From Lepus europaeus (lineage: Eukaryota; Chordata; Mammalia; Lagomorpha; Leporidae): a stretch of 64,000 nt of DNA. The DNA lies in contig NC_084830.1 of NCBI RefSeq assembly GCF_033115175.1, forward strand, positions 45,453,409 through 45,517,408, written 5' to 3'. The notes beneath the pieces are model-generated. The model did no database searches. It saw nothing but the letters and a program-made list of their open reading frames with translations, and was not told where the DNA came from. The translations under genes were made by a program, and so were the position numbers. Position 1 is the stretch's first letter. Each line of letters opens with the position of its first letter. Shown here one piece after another: positions 46,422 through 57,251 of the stretch.

Positions 46422-47669
46422 ATGAGCGGCCGAAGCCGGGGTCGAAAGTCCTCCCGCGCCAAAAACCGGGGCAAAGGCCGCGGCAAGGGCCGAGGCCGCC
46501 CTGCTCCCGACGACGCCCCCCGCGACCCGGACCCCCCGCAGTGCCAGCGGCTCGGGGACGACGCCGAGGCGGCACAGGTGCAGGCTGGCGCGGGTTGGGG
46601 TGGCCTGGAAACCGCTGCGCCCGCGCCGCCCCTCAGGCCGGCGGAGGAGGCCGCCTGTGGGCTCCCCCTGGACTGTGGCCTCGCGCTCCGGGCCCGAGCC
46701 GCGGGGGACCGCGGGCTGGCCGCTACCAGGCCGGCCTCCGGGCAGACTCTGTCTTTATCAGACCGCCTGGCAGCAGACACGGTCTTTGTGGGAACCGCGG
46801 GAACGGTGGCAAAGCCAAGAAACGCCCCCCGCGTTGGAAACCGGCGTGTCCCTACCGGGAAGAAGGCCTCAGAGACCTGTAGTGTCGTGGGCCGGGGGCC
46901 GCAGGCCGTAGCCGGCGGGAAGCCGAAGAAAGGTGCGGCCGCGGAGTGTGCCCCCGCGCCCGTGGGCGAGGAGAGGAGAGTGGAGAAGGAGCCGGGGTCG
47001 GGGCCCGCGGCCACCGACGGCAGCATGGATACGCTGGAGACCGTGCAGCTGAAGCTGGAGACCATGAACGCGCAGGCGGACAGGGCCTACCTCCGCCTCT
47101 CGCGCAAGTTCGGGCAGTTGCGGCTGCACCACCTGGAGCGCAGGAACCTCCTCATCCAGAATATTCCCGGCTTCTGGGGTCAGGCGTTTCAGAACCACCC
47201 GCAGCTTTCCTCCTTCCTGAACAACCAAGATAAAGAAGTACTCAGTTACTTGAATAGCTTGGAAGTGGAAGAGCTGGGTCTCGCCAGATTGGGCTACAAA
47301 ATCAAGTTCTACTTCGGCCGCAACCCGTATTTCCAAAATAAGGTGCTCATCAAAGAATACGGGTGTGGCCCTTCGGGTCAAGTGATATCTCGTTCTACTC
47401 CAATCCAGTGGCTCCCAGGGCATGACCTCCAGCCCGTAAGCCAGGGAAACCCGGAAAACAACCGTAGTTTCTTTGGGTGGTTTTCCAACCACAGCTCCAT
47501 TGAGTCTGACAAGATTGTTGAGATAATCAACGAGGAACTGTGGCCCAACCCCCTGCAGTACTACCTTATGAGTGAAGGGGCCCGCGGAGAGAAAGGAAGG
47601 GAGGTCAGGCCAAGTCCCACAAAGCAGCCAGGCGAGACCCCTGAGCCTGGGGTGAAACAGTCCAATTGA
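46422..47669 (+). CDS. TSPYL5: TSPYL5, testis-specific Y-encoded-like protein 5, 415 aa
   Basis: Single-exon gene of the TSPY/TSPYL/SET/NAP1 family. The N-terminal start MSGRSRGRKSSRAKNRGKG is highly basic (residues 1-27, a likely nuclear localisation signal). Residues about 28-200 are Ala/Gly/Pro-rich and low in complexity. The NAP-type domain covers about 203-382: a long helix (DTLETVQLKLETMNAQADRA), NIPGFWGQAFQNHP (247-260), NPYFQNKVLIKEY (301-313), FFGWFSNHSSIESDK and LWPNPLQYYL (373-382). The length is close to human TSPYL5 (417 aa), and the frame is intact. In human cells the protein binds the deubiquitinase USP7 and lowers p53, protects POT1 in telomerase-negative ALT cells, and affects CYP19A1 expression. 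I chose the ATG at 46422 because the start peptide matches the mammalian protein. The frame stays open upstream to an in-frame ATG at 46236, but that lies at or before the inferred promoter. Confidence 0.97.
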   Translation: MSGRSRGRKSSRAKNRGKGRGKGRGRPAPDDAPRDPDPPQCQRLGDDAEAAQVQAGAGWGGLETAAPAPPLRPAEEAACGLPLDCGLALRARAAGDRGLAATRPASGQTLSLSDRLAADTVFVGTAGTVAKPRNAPRVGNRRVPTGKKASETCSVVGRGPQAVAGGKPKKGAAAECAPAPVGEERRVEKEPGSGPAATDGSMDTLETVQLKLETMNAQADRAYLRLSRKFGQLRLHHLERRNLLIQNIPGFWGQAFQNHPQLSSFLNNQDKEVLSYLNSLEVEELGLARLGYKIKFYFGRNPYFQNKVLIKEYGCGPSGQVISRSTPIQWLPGHDLQPVSQGNPENNRSFFGWFSNHSSIESDKIVEIINEELWPNPLQYYLMSEGARGEKGREVRPSPTKQPGETPEPGVKQSN

Positions 47670-50240
47670 TCCTGCACAAGTTTCCCTACTACCTCCATGC
47701 CGGGCGCGTTGCTGGCTGACTACATGTGTGTTGGGCTGTCTGTCGTTTCTTCACGTTGGCCTCTTTGCACTGTAGCCCGTTTGGACTTTAGCTACAAGAA
47801 TATGGCACTCATGATCATGTTCTTTTGCCTCCCCATGGCCTTTGCTCGTTTACAGTAGTGTCACATGTTACGCGATTTTGTCCACACATGTACCTTTTTT
47901 GGTTGTGTGCTGCCTTTCTCTATACTGCTTGGACTCTTTTCTGGGCTCTGGCCTTCTCGACTTGTCTTTAACGTGGACACTCGTGGGTCATCATCCAGGA
48001 GGACCAGTTCATTTTCAAGCTCTACTGCTTCAGGGCCAGTGACTTACTGAGCTTTGTGTTCACGGTGGCCATGCGTGTCATCCATGGCACGCTTTTCCGT
48101 TGCCATTGCAACATGTGCCACTGCACATGGTAGTGACCATTAGCCACAACTCAGTGTTCATTACTCTGGGGTTGCCAGCCAAGGTGCCAACTACTTTATC
48201 TCCAGCTTTGGCCTGTGATCTGTACTGCCCTGCTGGACACCCAGCAGAATGGCCCTTGACTGACGGGCATGGAAGAGGTTAAGGTCAAGAAACAGTATGC
48301 CCTGTGTTTTATGTCATCATACGTCTCTTCTTGCGTCAGCCCTTCTGCTGAACTTTGATCAAGGTTTGGCCACTGAGTTTTGTCTAGGTTGCTGTTGACC
48401 CCGATTAGCTTCCTGATCAACAAGGACTTCGAGGATTGCCTGTGGACCCGGGCCCCTGCCAGTGCATGAAACACACTACCCTTCCCAGCTTTCCAGGAAC
48501 TCTGCTGGCTACCAGACTCATGGGCGGGCTGGTATGTGTGGACATGTACTCACTGTCATCCTGCTGTGGCGCCAGGTGAGGGTGGGGACTCGGGTGCGCA
48601 TGGAGTCCAGGTACTTTTGTCCACTTTTCTTATCCCCTCCTAGGATCTGACAACAGTGGAGTCATTGTGGAAGAGGTGTTTCTGATCTGTGAACTTCTGT
48701 CTAACTTTATCTCACAGCTCCATGCGTCTTTACTTGACCTTTCTTCTTCTCCCTCTTTTTCCCTCCTTTGCTTGTCACACCCCCCTCCCCTTCCATGTGG
48801 TTTTTGTTTAAATAGTACCGCAACTCATACAGAAAACAGAAAAACCCAGGGTTGTCTACATGCAGCTAGGGAGACTTCTGGGGACTTGAAATAGGCTAGA
48901 GGAAACCAGAAAGCCAGACAGGTCTGTGGTCAGACCCTGGGTGCCATTTCCTTATTTTGCAGTTTTGAAGTTGAAAATCCTTTTCAGGCCTGTGCATCTG
49001 CTGGAGTTAGAAACCCCAGGCAGCTGTGTTGGAGAGTAGTGTTTACTCGGTTCTGACTTTTCTGGATACTATCTTAAGACCAGATGCGTTCTGCCATTTC
49101 CTCCTCTTTGTAGCCTCTTTCTGTATCCTCAGCCCCCAGCTTTGTTACTCTATGCGGTCCTTTGTTCTCGTTTTTTCTACCTTCAAATACCCATAAAAGT
49201 AGGCTTCAGTCTCCAGCATGGGGGTCCCCTGGCTCTCCTGAGGCATGGGGATGAAGGTCATCATTCTCCAGGTTATTTTCAGTGGGTATGAAAGCCAGCT
49301 GGGCTCTCTTTCCTGCTGTCATCCTGTGGCTGGGAAGTAAGGCTGTCTACAACCTGCCCTCCTCCTAACTTCCCAAGTTCCCATGCAAGGCCTCGTTCTA
49401 AGTTCCACAAGGGGGTCTTTGATGCAAAGTTATAGTGAGGATGTGCTAGCTAGGCAGAGTCAGAGCAAAAATGTGTGGGAAGCATGATCTTGGTGTGGAG
49501 TGTCCTCAAAAAAAGACGCATGGCTTGAAACTTTTAGGGAGAGCAGGCCTGTCTCTCAGCGATGCAGGGGACACGCGGGTCGTCTCTCCCAGGGTTGAAA
49601 AAGAACTAAGGTGTGGTCAAAGTTTTTTTTTTTTTTTCCTAATCTTTATCATCATTAGTGGGTTTTATGAATCAGAAACAGACCAAAAATGATAATGTTG
49701 CTTTGGATGCTTTTTCTTTTGTTCTAGATGTGGCCTTGGGTATATGGAAGATTAATGCTATTTGCTGCCTATTTTGGCTCTAGGTAAAGTCTTACCACTT
49801 TTCCCATTTTTTTCCTACTGGGAAAATAGAGCTATTTGTTTAATTTGCTTTTTTTTTTAAAAAAGACTTGTTTTTGTTTATTATGGACATTTGCAGACAT
49901 ACACAGAAATGGAGTAAGTGGTCCCTGGACCTAGTGTGCCCATCAGAATATCTTTCTATGTGTGTGTGTGTGTGTAATATATGAAGACTTGTGTGACTGT
50001 TAAGATTGTTATCAACTTGTCCTGGTTTTATAACTCTGGTCTTGGAAATATAATTGGGAAATTTTTGCTGTGTTCTGTGAAACTGAGCTCCCAAAAGTAA
50101 TCAGTAACTGGTTGTTGTACTTGATAATTTGACATCCTGGTAATAATGCACTTATTTCTGTGTTCCTAAATAGTATATATAGTTGTAAACTTGCCTGCAT
50201 GATGGAAAAAATAAAAACCTATATCTCTGTTATATTTCTT
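47670..50240 (+). other. TSPYL5: Probable TSPYL5 3' UTR
   Basis: A stretch of about 2.5 kb follows the stop codon without any SINE, LINE or recognised ancient repeat and without an earlier AATAAA or ATTAAA that I can find. It ends at the polyadenylation signal at 50210. Several short open frames (for example 47842-48042) look membrane-like but match nothing I know. It contains T-runs near 49623 and 49850 and a (TG)n run near 49960. Confidence 0.6.
50210..50215 (+). terminator. TSPYL5: Candidate TSPYL5 polyadenylation signal
   Basis: AATAAA is followed within 30 bp by a T-rich stretch (ctctgttatatttcttattttc). It is the first canonical signal I find after the stop codon. Confidence 0.6.
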
Positions 50241-50439
50241 ATTTTCAAAAAATAATTTGAAGTTTATTAGGCAAAGGCTGGGTTAGTGGAGAGGAGATTC
50301 ATAGATATGTACATACATACATGCATTTCGAGATAAGAGATTCCCAAACCTGAGGCTGCTGTGTGATTGGCTACACAAAAATACAAAGGAATTACATAAA
50401 ATTCTGATTCCCAGGCCTTTTTCAGTGATTGCGACTCAG

Positions 50440-50990
50440 TGGTTCTCAGAGCAAGCTGGTTTTTAGAAGTAGAAATTCAGTGCTTCTCAGAGTTTCGAGT
50501 GCACCTGAATCACATGGGGAATCCTGTTAAAATGTGGTAAATGATTTGGTAGTTCAGGGCAGTACCTGAGAGTCTGCATTTCTTTTTTTTTTTTTTTTGA
50601 CAGGCAGAGTGGATAGTGAGAGACAGAGAGAAAGGTCTTCCTTTTGCCGTTGGTTCACCCTCCAATGGCCGCCGTGGTAGCGCGCTGCGGCCGGCGCACC
50701 GCGCTGATCCGATGGCAGGAGCCAGGTGCTTCTCCTGGTCTCCCATGGGGTGCAGGGCCCAAGCACTTGGGCCATCCTCCACTGCACTCCCTGGCCACAG
50801 CAGAGAGCTGGCCTGGAAGAGGGGCAACCGGGACAGGATCGGTGCCCCGACCGGGACTAGAACCCGGTGTGCCGGCGCCGCAAGGTGGAGGATTAGCCTA
50901 GTGAGCCGCGGCGCCGGCCAAGAGTCTGCATTTCTAATAGGCTTCCAAGTGGTGACAGTGTGGTGGTTTGTGAATTGCATTTTGAGTTGC
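50440..50990 (+). repeat. MER5-like (hAT) repeat split by a CSINE
   Basis: The left part (50440-50583) has cagtgcttctcagagtttcgagtgcacctgaatcacatgggg and agtctgcattt. The right part (50936-50990) continues with aataggcttccaagtggtgac. The order matches MER5A-type non-autonomous hAT elements. Confidence 0.6.
50584..50920 (-). mobile_element. CSINE, young, minus strand, inside a MER5-like repeat
   Basis: A perfect 15-bp duplication, agagtctgcatttct, occurs at 50569-50583 and 50921-50935. Long poly(T), GACAGGCAGAG and the terminal GCGGCGCCGGCC mark a young subtype. Confidence 0.95.
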
Positions 50991-51024
50991 AGGGAGGTGA
51001 CCTTGAAGGCCCTTTCAAATTAGA

Positions 51025-51200
51025 GTAACAGTGCTCAGACTTAGTTGCATGTTAAAATTATGTGGGAATCTTAACAAAGTACACTGTCCATGCTCCTCAC
51101 AGAGACCAACTAGATCAGAATAGGGGAGGTGTTGCTCCAGGCACAGATATTTTAAAAGCTGCCCAGCTGATTTGATGTATAGCCGGAGCTGAGAACTAGA
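51025..51200 (+). repeat. MER5-like (hAT) repeat, second copy
   Basis: The order gtgctcagacttagttgcatg, aattatgtgggaatc, cagatattttaaaagctgcccagctgatttgatg matches the MER5A layout. Confidence 0.55.
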
Positions 51201-51514
51201 CTTTGTGATAACTCTTCGTTTCAGAACCATAGCAAGGATCATTTTCCATTAGTCAGGGGAAGCTATGGCTGATAACCAAGTATCATATAAGCTGCCCAGC
51301 AGAAATTTGTTGGAACAAAATAGAGGGGTTTGTTCATTGATAAGGAAATAAAATGGGTTTGTTGGTGGAGGGCATGAAAAAAATAAATGTGCAGTGAGGA
51401 CATTGTAATCTTGCCACTGAATGAATGAATTCATTTAAAACAAGGTTTATATTCAGATACTTCAGAGCTAGGTTGGTCAATAAATTTGTTGGGTGGATCA
51501 AGTTTGATAAGGAT
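51201..51514. other. Unassigned stretch
   Basis: No gene or named repeat recognised. Confidence 0.35.
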
Positions 51515-51650
51515 ATCAGTATTAGTTGGCTGAAGCTTGCATACCCAGATGCCACCGACTGGATGGCATAAACAAAAGGTTTATTTCTTTTTTTTTTATT
51601 TTAAGATTTATTTATTTATTTGAAAGAGTTACACAGAGAGAGAAGGAGAA

Positions 51651-51688
<38 letters not shown>

Positions 51689-52310
51689 TCCATCCACTGG
51701 TTCATTCTCCAGTTAGCTGCAACGGCTGGAGCTGTGCTGATCCAAAGCCAGGAGCCAGGAGATTCTTCCAGGTATCCCATGTGGGTGCAGGGGCCCAAGG
51801 ACTTGGGTCATCCTCCACTGCTTTCCTAGGCAATAGCAGAGAGGTGGACTGGAAGTGGAGCAGCCAGGACTCAAACTGGTGCCCATATGGGATGCTGGCA
51901 CTGCAGGCGTTGGCTTTACCCCTTTACCCGCTACGCCACAGCACCAGCCCTCAGAGGTTTATTTGTTCAGGAGGTGTGGAAGGGCTGGAGGTTCAGAGGT
52001 GGGTAGGGTTTGTTTCTTCGAGAGCCTCTCCTTGGCTTGCAGATAGCTTTCTTCTCTGTGTCTTCATGTGTTCTTTCTTGTATGTGTCTGTGTCCTAATC
52101 TCTTACAAAGATACTGTCCATCTCGGTGGCCTCATAGAACTCTTAGTACCTTTTAAAGACCTTGTTTCCAAGTACAATGACATTCTGAAGTACTGGGGAT
52201 CAGGACTTAGGCGTAAAAATTTATTTTGCTGGGGGGTGAGGGAGACATTTCATTTCGTAGCAACACCTTTCATCGTACTCTTTGGACACATACACGACAC
52301 ATGTTAGAGT
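51515..52310 (+). repeat. Ancient dispersed repeat, split by a CSINE
   Basis: The left part has ggctgaagcttgcatacccag, ccaccgactggatggcataaac. The right part has ggctggaggttcagaggtgg, agcctctccttggcttgcag, tgtgtcttcatgtgttc and ttgtttccaagtacaatgac. This order belongs to a common old placental repeat that I leave unnamed. Confidence 0.55.
51587..51954 (-). mobile_element. CSINE, minus strand
   Basis: Flanks aggtttattt at 51577-51586 and 51955-51964. It has a long (GA)n (51655-51687) and a small internal duplication (tttacccctttacccgc) near the head. Confidence 0.92.
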
Positions 52311-52523
52311 AGTTAATTTTATTGAGGCTTATGGTGTACAAAGCACTACTTTACAAGGGGAATTCATTGAAGTCCTATAAGGCAAGTGATGTTATCCCCA
52401 GTGAGGGGATAGAATGAAGAAAAGGGGTGAAAACATGTTAGTTGTTCGTATTCATGCTGATAATGGAAGAAACCAGGCTTTAAACTGAGGCTGTTTGAAG
52501 AATTTACATTTATATGAGTTATA

Positions 52524-52838
52524 CTTCTTTTTTTTTTCCCAAAATAAAAGATTTATTAATTTGAAAGGCAGAGTGATAGAAGGGGAGATTCTCATCTTCT
52601 GGTTCACTCCCCCAGATAGCCACAATTGCAGGGGCTGGGCCAAGCCAAAGCCAGGAGCTAGAAACTCCATAGGAGACCCCCATGAAGTGATGGGGCCCAA
52701 GTATCTGGGGAGCATTTTCTGCCACTTTCACAGGCTAATTAACAGGGAGCTCGTTTGGAAGCGGAGCAGCTGGCTCCAAGCAGCGCTCTGATGTGGGATG
52801 CTGCCAGCAGCTTAACCCACTGTCACAATGCCAGTCTC
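52524..52838 (-). mobile_element. Old CSINE, minus strand
   Basis: T-run, aaagatttattaatttgaaaggcag, ctggttcactcccccag, and a terminal cacaatgccagtc. It is clearly diverged from the young copies. Confidence 0.82.
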
Positions 52839-53880
52839 TGAGAGCTCTTGATTAAACACACAGGAATAGTCTTTAATAAATAGGTCCTCACCCATTTTCC
52901 ATTGTTATATGGAACTGTGTTATAAGAAGTAGTTTCTAATATAAGGATAACAATCCAAGCCTGATGCTCAGAGGCCCAGTAAGGGGCGTGTATGTGTTTG
53001 CACACATGTGTGTGTTTGCTGGGGGCGGGGGGGGGGGGTTGTAAATTAGGGGCAGTGGCTCTGCAGCTCCAGCTGATTGCTTCCTTGGGGCAGTGCAGGC
53101 CTGGTGTAGCTACATCTGCAAAGATGAGTACAGGGTCAGGATCTTTATGTAGAATCTCATTTTCATCCAAAAAACATATTTTTAAACACCTAGAGTTTTT
53201 TCTCTTAGCTTATATGTAGTGTATAAAAGGGAAGGGGGGGCAGCTTTTTTTTTTTTTTTGCCTGGAGTTATCAGTCTGTTTCTTTTCTGCACAGGACTGG
53301 CCAGTACTTTAGATCTGTGTATCCACCCGTATGGGTTGAGGATGGACTAAAGGAAGCCTCCCTCACCCTTGACTTTAGGTCAGACTTCACAAAGCACTCA
53401 GACCTTTCATAACCTGGAGAGTGAGGGCCTGTGGGATCATTTTAGTTATACTAAGATTCCCTGGCCCTTTTTTCAGCTTTGAGTTTTGTTATAAAAGTCC
53501 CTTTTCTATTTGTTTGTTACCTGCTGGGCTTTTTGGAAAATGTAGTTGGTTAGTACTATGCAATAGATGAGAGAGGAGAGAGGTTCTACTACTTTTGGCT
53601 TATAAAAATCTCTTCCAGCTTCTGACTGTACCTTCTTACACATTGGGGTTTCTCCCTTTACTATACTGAAGTGATTTTCAGTAAAGGAAAGAGACATGCT
53701 ACCCCAAGGGGGCGTATTAGAATCACTGAGGGAGGGAACTTGGACAAATATGTTTGCCCCTCTGAAAATTGAGGTCCTCAGCCATGAGATCAGTTAAAGC
53801 CATGAACCACTTTAATTGATAAGTAGCGTCATATCCTAAGGTATCGGGTAACAAGAAAAGTATATAGTCAAGGGTATCCA
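52839..53880. other. Unassigned; short G- and T-runs
   Basis: Contains a TG tract followed by a G-run (about 53007-53038) and a 17-bp T-run near 53245. No gene or named repeat. Confidence 0.35.
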
Positions 53881-53890
53881 GTCCATGGTT

Positions 53891-54165
53891 TCTTTTTTTA
53901 AAAAATTTTATTAAAAAATATTTATTTATTTATTTATTTATTTGAAAGGCAGATTTACAGAGAGGCAGAGAGAGAGAGAGGTCTTCCATTTGTTGGTTCA
54001 CTCCCCAGATGGCCTCAATGGCTGGAGCTGTGCCAATCTGAAGCCAGGAACCAGGAGTTTCTTCCAGATCTCCCACGTGGGTGCAGGGGCTCCTTGAACT
54101 GTCACCCATATGGGATGCCAGCACTGCAGGTGGTGACTTCACCCACTTGCCACAGTGCCGGCCCC
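53891..54165 (-). mobile_element. CSINE with internal deletion, minus strand
   Basis: Flanks gtccatggtt at 53881-53890 and 54167-54176. The body jumps from gtgcaggggctcc to ttgaactg, so about 60-70 bp of the normal core (caaggacttgggcc to gagctgg) is missing. The tail has an expanded TTTA run. Confidence 0.92.
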
Positions 54166-54176
54166 CGTCCATGGTT

Positions 54177-54561
54177 CTATCCCCGTTTGCTCTTAGCATC
54201 TATGCTTACACTTTTGGAAACTTCTCCAGCTTTCTTTCACCATTCAGTTTCAGAACTTAACTTCTGCTGACTCATTTTCACCTAAACTCTGGCCTCACAT
54301 TAGTTTTACTTCTCTATCCCAGATCTGCACCCTTGCTCAGGTGTCCTGCTACGAGTTATTCAGGACTCCAGCCTTGAATTTCTTGCTCTCCCTGTCTACC
54401 ACTTAACAAGCTGGTTCTTAGCTGGTGTTTGACAAATATAAGACAAAATATCTTCCATCCATGTGACACTTTATTGTTTACAAAGCACATTCACTGGCAT
54501 GATCTTGATTGTAATAATTGTTCAATAAGAAGGCTCAAAGAGGTCAAATGGCCAGAATCAC
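54177..54561. other. Unassigned; faint MIR-like segment near the end
   Basis: The section at 54460-54560 (acactttattgtttacaaagcac, ggctcaaagaggtcaaatgg) resembles an old MIR- or L2-type repeat. Confidence 0.35.
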
Positions 54562-54572
54562 CACAAAATCAG

Positions 54573-54889
54573 GGGCAGGCATTGTGGCGCAGCAGGATAT
54601 GCTGCTACTTGGGATGCCCATATCTGATATGGAGTTCTGCTTTCTCTGCTTCCAACTCAGCTTCCTGCTAATACACCTGGGAAGGCAGCAGGTGATGTCA
54701 TGAGTACTTGGGTCCCTGCCACCCATGTGGGTGACCCAGATAGGGTTGCAGGCTCCTAGCTTTGGCCTGACTCAGCCCTGACTGCTGCTGTGGGTAGTTG
54801 AGTGAGCAGACTTATGGTTGGAGGATCTCTCTCTGTTTCTTCCCCTCTGTCACGCTACCTTTGAAATAAGTACATCTTTTTTTAAAAAT
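54573..54889 (+). mobile_element. Old CSINE, plus strand
   Basis: A perfect 11-bp duplication, cacaaaatcag, occurs at 54562-54572 and 54890-54900. The head is GGGCAGGCATTGTGGCGCAGCAGG. Confidence 0.9.
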
Positions 54890-54900
54890 CACAAAATCAG

Positions 54901-55899
54901 TGAGTAGTAGATCCAGGACCAAATATAGGTTTCCTGATTCTAAATTCCATCCATTCATGGGATGGTGAATGTGTGGCCCAGGGCATATCTCTGGCACTGT
55001 GATTGTAGGCATGCCACAGCAAAGAACCTGAAATTAACCCTCTGCACTTGCCCATTAGCCAGTTGCCATATGAACATGAACCTTCTTGCCTTCCCAAATT
55101 GCAGTATACATGCTTTGGAGCTCAGGAGCAGGACTGACTTGACTCAAGAAAGGTGAGTCGGCTCTTGAACTGCATTGTTCTAAGGTTAGGATTGTTCTAG
55201 ACTGAGTACACCTGAAGATGGAGGCTGGATGGGGAAGGTTTTGCCTGTAAGTGTTGATACTTGCATGTGAATAATTTGGAAATGGGACATTTTCTTAGTG
55301 TTACGAGAAGCCTGGTGATAGGAGGTTGCATGCTTGCTACAGGGGATTCAGTAATATTAGGGCCTTATGTCTGCCTCTTTGCCTCTCTTGGCTTTTTGCT
55401 CTTGATTCCCTAGCTCCAAGAATCATATCCTCACCAACTGCACTTAAAGGCAGGAAAGAAGCAGGGCGGGGTGGGGGCAGCTTCTTACAAGTCCCTGTTT
55501 TTATTAGGGATGAAAATCTTTGCCAGGAGTCCCTAGTGGATTTCAGACCCGAGTCAGATCCCTTGGGCTAGAAATGGGTCAGACTCCCACACTGTGCTTC
55601 AAAGAAATCCAGCACTTTTTCAGCATCTTTCATGGGAGTGGGTTCTGTTCTTAAGGAAATAGGAAAGGTCAAGGAGCTAAAGCTTAGGTGCAATTCTTAG
55701 TTCCCTGTAGGTTTTGCTCTTTTTGAGATAATTTTGCTGCCTTTGAACAGCAGATAATACTCAGAGGCACCATGGTTTTGCCACCCCATCCCCCTCCAGA
55801 TCTCCTAGTTGTCTCGAGATAAGAATGCTTTACCTTGTACTCAATGCTTTTGCATCTCCCCTATTACATGGTAAATGCTTTTCCAGCCAAGAAATGCCA
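54901..55899. other. Unassigned unique DNA
   Basis: No gene or named repeat recognised in about 1 kb. Confidence 0.35.
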
Positions 55900-56010
55900 T
55901 TTTTGCCATTTTTTGGTTTTTGTATCTCCCACAGCACCTAGCTCAGACTCCACTCAGTATGTGATGTAGGTGGTCCGTAAATGCTGGCTGAGTGAATGTA
56001 AGACACCAGT
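55900..56010 (+). repeat. L2 3'-end fragment
   Basis: It reads tatctcccacagcacctagctcag, cagtatgtgatgtagg, gtccgtaaatgctggctgagtgaatg. This is the L2 terminal layout. Confidence 0.65.
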
Positions 56011-56109
56011 GAATTTCTAAAATGTCAATTTGGTCATGTCAATCACCTGTTCAAAACATTCAGCAGTAAGATCCAGAATCCTAAGGAGCTCACAACAGGC
56101 CCTCCATTA

Positions 56110-57015
56110 TCTGACTCTACCTTTTTTTACTTTGAAATTTTCTATTATGAAAAACTTGAAATATGCATGAAAGTTGACAGAAAGGTATAGTGATCACCCA
56201 TTTACCCACTGCTTAGATTGCATGATTGTGAACTTTTTATAAAAATAGAAAATATTCATATAAAATATGCTTGTCTATGAAATCTGAAGATCATGATCAG
56301 GTCACAGAAAATTATAGTTTCCAAGTTCTATCCAATATCCCATATTTAGATTCCTCTGTTGTTCTCAAGATTATCTCAGTGTTAATTTTAAAATCAGGAT
56401 CTAATAATTAACATCACATTTGGTTGTTATATCACTGTAATATTTATAAAACAAATATAATCCCCTACCATTTTTTAATTTTGAATGATAAAAATATAAA
56501 TAGCATCACATTAATGTCAGTTTAGAGCATACAGATGTCTAAAGAAAATCTGTAAAAATCTTACTGTTATAGCATTTCAGTTTGAAAGACAATGCTCTCC
56601 CACACTTCATTTTTATTTTTGCCTCTCAATGAAGAAGTTACGGCAGTTGTCACAAAGAGTGTCCCACATCTGGACTGGTCTGTTTCCTTTTGGGGTTAAC
56701 TTTTCCCTCTATGTTCTGTATTTCTTGTAAACTTAAGATTTGGGGAAAACCTCTGGCCTCACCTTGGTGAGGCTTTCCACTTCATAATACACCACACGGG
56801 TGGTAGATACTGTCAGATTGTCCACTGCTGTGCCCTTAAGGAAGGAGCACGAGCTCCTCCTTTTGTAAAGCCAGGTTTCCTTTTCCAGTTATCAGGGACG
56901 TCTGGGATGACACTCTGTCACTGGGAGAGTATTCTCTTTTCCAAAACTTCTCATACAGAGGTTTTAGCAATCATTGGTGATATTTGCCCAAATCAGTTCT
57001 CTCACTGATGTTCTA
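56110..57015 (+). repeat. Ancient ~0.9-kb L1-type repeat
   Basis: The order agtgatcacccatttacccactgc, catttggttgttatatc, ttgtcacaaagagtgtcccacatctgg, gttctgtatttcttgtaaac, gggtggtagatactgtcagattgtccactg and tggtgatatttgcccaaatc matches a long, old repeat common in placental genomes. Confidence 0.5.
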
Positions 57016-57251
57016 TTCTTGGCGTTCCCTTTTTCTGTTTTAGCTGGTGGGTTAGTATAAGGAAGACCTCTCATCATTATCTAACTAACCTTCCTCCTAA
57101 GAAGGCAGTGTAAATGCTTCATTCCTTCCCTTTAGTTACCAATTATTGGAGCCAAAAGCTGGTGAAATAATCACTTCCAGTGGTTTCAAATAAGGGTCAT
57201 TTTTTTCTAACTTTGGATTTAGATGCTTTATTTATTAATATATTATAGTTA

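Larger units (their letters stand above)
46185..47130 (+). promoter_or_regulatory. TSPYL5: TSPYL5 CpG island
   Basis: CpG density jumps here from the sparse level seen elsewhere and stays high through the first half of the coding region. No TATA box is evident upstream, so this is a GC-rich, TATA-less promoter. The human TSPYL5 island is known to be silenced by methylation in some tumours; whether that happens in this species cannot be read from sequence. Confidence 0.85.

Noticed and set aside
46184-47065. 293-codon open frame antisense to TSPYL5
   Set aside because: It mirrors GC-rich TSPYL5 coding DNA. GC-rich sense codons leave the opposite strand open by chance. The translation is low-complexity Ser/Arg/Pro/Ala with no domain.
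46869-47492. 207-codon minus-strand frame over the TSPYL5 NAP domain
   Set aside because: It is a shadow of the real gene on the other strand, with no recognisable family.
47700-48480. Possible processed pseudogene of a membrane protein downstream of TSPYL5
   Set aside because: Short hydrophobic open pieces occur in different frames, but I cannot match them to any protein. A long 3' UTR explains the region more simply.
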